Assembly: GCA_021323835.1 (NCBI GenBank)
Contig: JAJPKI010000278.1
Location: forward strand, 1-6,598
Direction: 5' to 3'
DNA from: Verrucomicrobiota bacterium
Lineage (GTDB): Bacteria; Verrucomicrobiota; Verrucomicrobiia; Limisphaerales; UBA11358
Length of the DNA: 6,598 nucleotides
Positions 5,508 through 6,598 of the stretch are shown piece by piece (position 1 is the first letter of the stretch; each line of letters begins with the position of its first letter). The notes under the pieces were generated by a model. The model saw nothing but the letters and a program-made list of their open reading frames with translations. It was not told the DNA's origin and searched no databases. The translations under genes and the position numbers were made by a program.

Positions 5508-6280
5508 GGCCGGTAATTTTTCATCAGCGCCAGCATTTCTTTGACGGCGCGTTCCATTCCGACAAAAACCGCGCGGCTGACGATGCTGTGGCCGATGTTC
5601 AATTCCACCAGATGTGGCACTTGATGCAAAGCCGGAAGATTTTCGTAATTCAATCCGTGCCCGGCGTTCACTTTCAATCCGAGTGAATACGCCTGCTTTG
5701 CGCCTGAAATGAGGCGCTTTAATTCTTTGGTGGGGCGAGCGTCCTCGCGAGCCGTCCGGTCATCGCGGCGCGATGACCCTACCTGAAATTCTTCCGCAAA
5801 TTGTCCCGTGTGCAATTCAATGAATTGACTGCCGACGCACGCGCTGGCTTCGATTTGTTTTTCGTCCGGCGCGATGAACAAACTGACTTCAATTCCCGCG
5901 TCGTTCATTTTCTTGCGCGTTTCGGTCAAAGATTTTTCGTTCGCCACGACATCCAGTCCGCCTTCCGTCGTCACTTCGAGCCGTCGTTCCGGCACGATGC
6001 AGACGATTTCCGGTTTCAATTTCAGCGCGATGGAAATGATTTCCGGCGCGTTGGCCATTTCCAGATTCAATCGCGTTTTGACAATTTCGCGCAACTTCCA
6101 AATATCGCGGTCTTGAATGTGCCGACGGTCTTCGCGCAAATGCGCGGTGATGCCGTGCGCGCCGGCGGCTTCGCAAATACGCGCGGCCTCGACGGCGTCC
6201 GGCTCGCCAAATCCGCGGCCGCGATAACGCGCCTCGCGCAACGTGGCGACGTGGTCAATGTTGACGCCGAGTTTTAACAT
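5504..6280 (-). CDS. pdxJ: Pyridoxine 5'-phosphate synthase, with a repeat-encoded insertion
   Basis: Cytoplasmic TIM-barrel enzyme of the DXP-dependent vitamin B6 pathway; it condenses 1-deoxyxylulose 5-phosphate with 3-amino-2-oxopropyl phosphate to give pyridoxine 5'-phosphate. 258 residues from the ATG at 6280; typical PdxJ is about 235-250. Seen: LGVNIDHVATLREAR at 4-18 (Asp9, His10), ITAHLREDRRHIQDRD at 44-59 (His47, Arg49, Arg52, His54), NLEMA with Glu74, ELHTG at 155-159, VNAGHGLNY at 204-212 (His208), and ELNIGHSIVSRAVFVG at 226-241. All catalytic and phosphate-binding motifs are kept. Residues 167-184 (VGSSRRDDRTAREDARPT) have no counterpart in E. coli PdxJ and are encoded by a 55-base palindromic repeat. 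A TTG at 6298 would add six residues but lies in the upstream repeat, so it is not preferred. The gene probably forms an operon with acpS; no clear promoter or ribosome site is visible. Confidence 0.97.
   Translation of the reverse strand: MLKLGVNIDHVATLREARYRGRGFGEPDAVEAARICEAAGAHGITAHLREDRRHIQDRDIWKLREIVKTRLNLEMANAPEIISIALKLKPEIVCIVPERRLEVTTEGGLDVVANEKSLTETRKKMNDAGIEVSLFIAPDEKQIEASACVGSQFIELHTGQFAEEFQVGSSRRDDRTAREDARPTKELKRLISGAKQAYSLGLKVNAGHGLNYENLPALHQVPHLVELNIGHSIVSRAVFVGMERAVKEMLALMKNYRP
5729..5783. repeat. 55-base palindromic repeat inserted in frame within pdxJ
   Basis: The ends GGTGGGG (5729-5735) and CCCTACC (5777-5783) pair with one G-T wobble. Inside are a perfect nine-base-pair stem, GGTCATCGC (5758-5766) with GCGATGACC (5770-5778), loop of three, and a smaller stem, GCGAG (5735-5739) with CTCGC (5744-5748). 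On the pdxJ strand it reads from GGTAGGGTCATCGCG onward and adds about 18 codons rich in Arg, Asp and Ser between the ELHTG and NAGHG motifs. The dense nested palindromes resemble REP-like or Rickettsia-palindromic-element-like repeats. I recall similar GGTAGGGTCATCGCG sequences repeated in Verrucomicrobiota genomes, but only one copy is in this window, so its repeat nature is partly inference. Confidence 0.72.
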
Positions 6281-6291
6281 GAAGAAAAATT

Positions 6292-6345
6292 GCCACAAAA
6301 GAGCGCAAAGAACACAAAGAATTTTATTTTTTGCGCCTTTGAATT
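6292..6345. repeat. Purine-rich inverted repeat family, copy 2 (shorter right arm)
   Basis: The left arm, GCCACAAAAGAGCGCAAAGA followed by ACACAAAGAATTTT, closely matches the left arm of the 1941-2011 element and the complement of its right arm. The right part, TTTTTTGCGCCTTTG, corresponds to that element's CTTTTTGCGTCTTTTG, but the outermost bases have diverged. It lies between the pdxJ start (6280) and the stop of the upstream minus-strand gene (6360), the same type of position as copy 1: just after one gene and just before the next on the minus strand. Any pdxJ promoter or leader would have to overlap it. Confidence 0.7.
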
Positions 6346-6359
6346 TTCTCGCACCAAAA

Positions 6360-6598
6360 TTATTTCGGCGCGGGAGTGGACATCAATGGCGTTTGCGGAC
6401 GCACGTGCGGCCGCATCACGTGCTGCGGCGCGCGTAAATCGAATGCTGGAAATTTTGGCGATTCGAGCCAGTTTGCCAGCGCGTCCAGTTCAATTGCCGT
6501 TAAGCCGGCCGGTGAGCGGCGCGAGAAAGAAATTTCCGTCGGCGAAGTTTCCTTTGCTTCGGTCACGCAATTGCCGAGCGCGGGGGCGATGCGATTGA
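6360..6598 (-). CDS. C-terminal part of an unidentified protein
   Basis: The minus-strand frame is open from the right edge to TAA at 6360-6362, so about 79 C-terminal residues are visible and the start is outside the window. The in-window GTG at 6566 is not needed as a start, because the frame continues upstream of it as NRIAPALGNC. Visible features: a plausible amphipathic helix, GLTAIELDALANWLESPKF, followed by a Pro/His/Arg-rich disordered-looking tail ending TPLMSTPAPK. No domain is recognised. It precedes pdxJ on the same strand with a gap of about 80 bases occupied by the purine-rich repeat, so co-transcription is possible but unproven. The opposite plus-strand frame over the same bases starts inside the repeat and looks like a shadow. 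Confidence 0.5.
   Translation of the reverse strand, partial: NRIAPALGNCVTEAKETSPTEISFSRRSPAGLTAIELDALANWLESPKFPAFDLRAPQHVMRPHVRPQTPLMSTPAPK

Noticed and set aside
5801..6277. 158-codon plus-strand open frame opposite pdxJ
   Set aside because: It mirrors conserved PdxJ codons and has no motif of its own.
6281..6298. TTG at 6298 as the pdxJ start
   Set aside because: The codons lie in the repeat and add MWQFFF ahead of the canonical MLKLGVNIDH; the ATG at 6280 matches the family start.
6290..6598. Plus-strand open frame running off the right edge
   Set aside because: It starts inside the purine-rich repeat and gives an Arg/Ala/Ser-rich sequence; the minus-strand frame over the same bases looks more protein-like.
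1..6598. tRNA, rRNA or riboswitch genes
   Set aside because: No cloverleaf with TTCGAATC-type arms, rRNA segment or known riboswitch core was recognised by eye on either strand; a covariance-model scan would be decisive.

Overview
The window looks like a chromosomal stretch of a Gram-negative bacterium. My best guess is Verrucomicrobiota, perhaps the Pedosphaera/Limisphaerales side. The guess rests on the absence of clear Shine-Dalgarno sequences, the AAA/GAA-rich yet GC-leaning codon use, and two repeat types (a purine-rich GCCRCAAAAGARCRCAAAGA-like inverted repeat and a GGTAGGGTCATCGCG-type palindrome) that I associate from memory with that phylum. The lineage call is inference and could not be tested here.

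Layout, left to right. Positions 1-600 (+) hold the 3' part of a CruF-type carotenoid biosynthesis membrane protein. Everything else recognisable is on the minus strand. Three DUF21-CBS (CNNM/CorC, 'hemolysin-like') transporter paralogs follow: a full-length one at 569-1912, a short degenerate one at 2022-3011, and a second full-length one at 3011-4228. The last two are joined by a TAATG stop/start overlap and are probably translated together. An imperfect 71-base inverted repeat (1941-2011) separates this pair from the first paralog.

Positions 4286-5129 are a scrambled accessory patch. They hold an AT-rich 3' fragment of an acyltransferase-3 membrane protein with its front missing, then a decayed second copy of the last ~60 bases of acpS, then about 290 bases with a small plus-strand open frame of doubtful status.

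Positions 5130-6280 carry the intact pair pdxJ-acpS (ATGA overlap), a gene order also known from Escherichia coli. PdxJ makes pyridoxine 5'-phosphate (vitamin B6) and AcpS activates acyl carrier protein. pdxJ contains a 55-base palindromic repeat inserted in frame, adding about 18 residues to an otherwise well conserved enzyme. A second, shorter copy of the purine-rich repeat sits just upstream of pdxJ (about 6292-6345). The 3' end of an unidentified minus-strand gene closes the window (6360-6598).

I see no new defence or biosynthetic system. The notable points are (a) the palindromic element living inside the pdxJ reading frame, (b) the duplicated acpS 3' end flanking a rearranged segment, (c) a coupled pair of unequal CNNM/CorC paralogs that may form a heteromer, and (d) the dispersed purine-rich inverted repeat.
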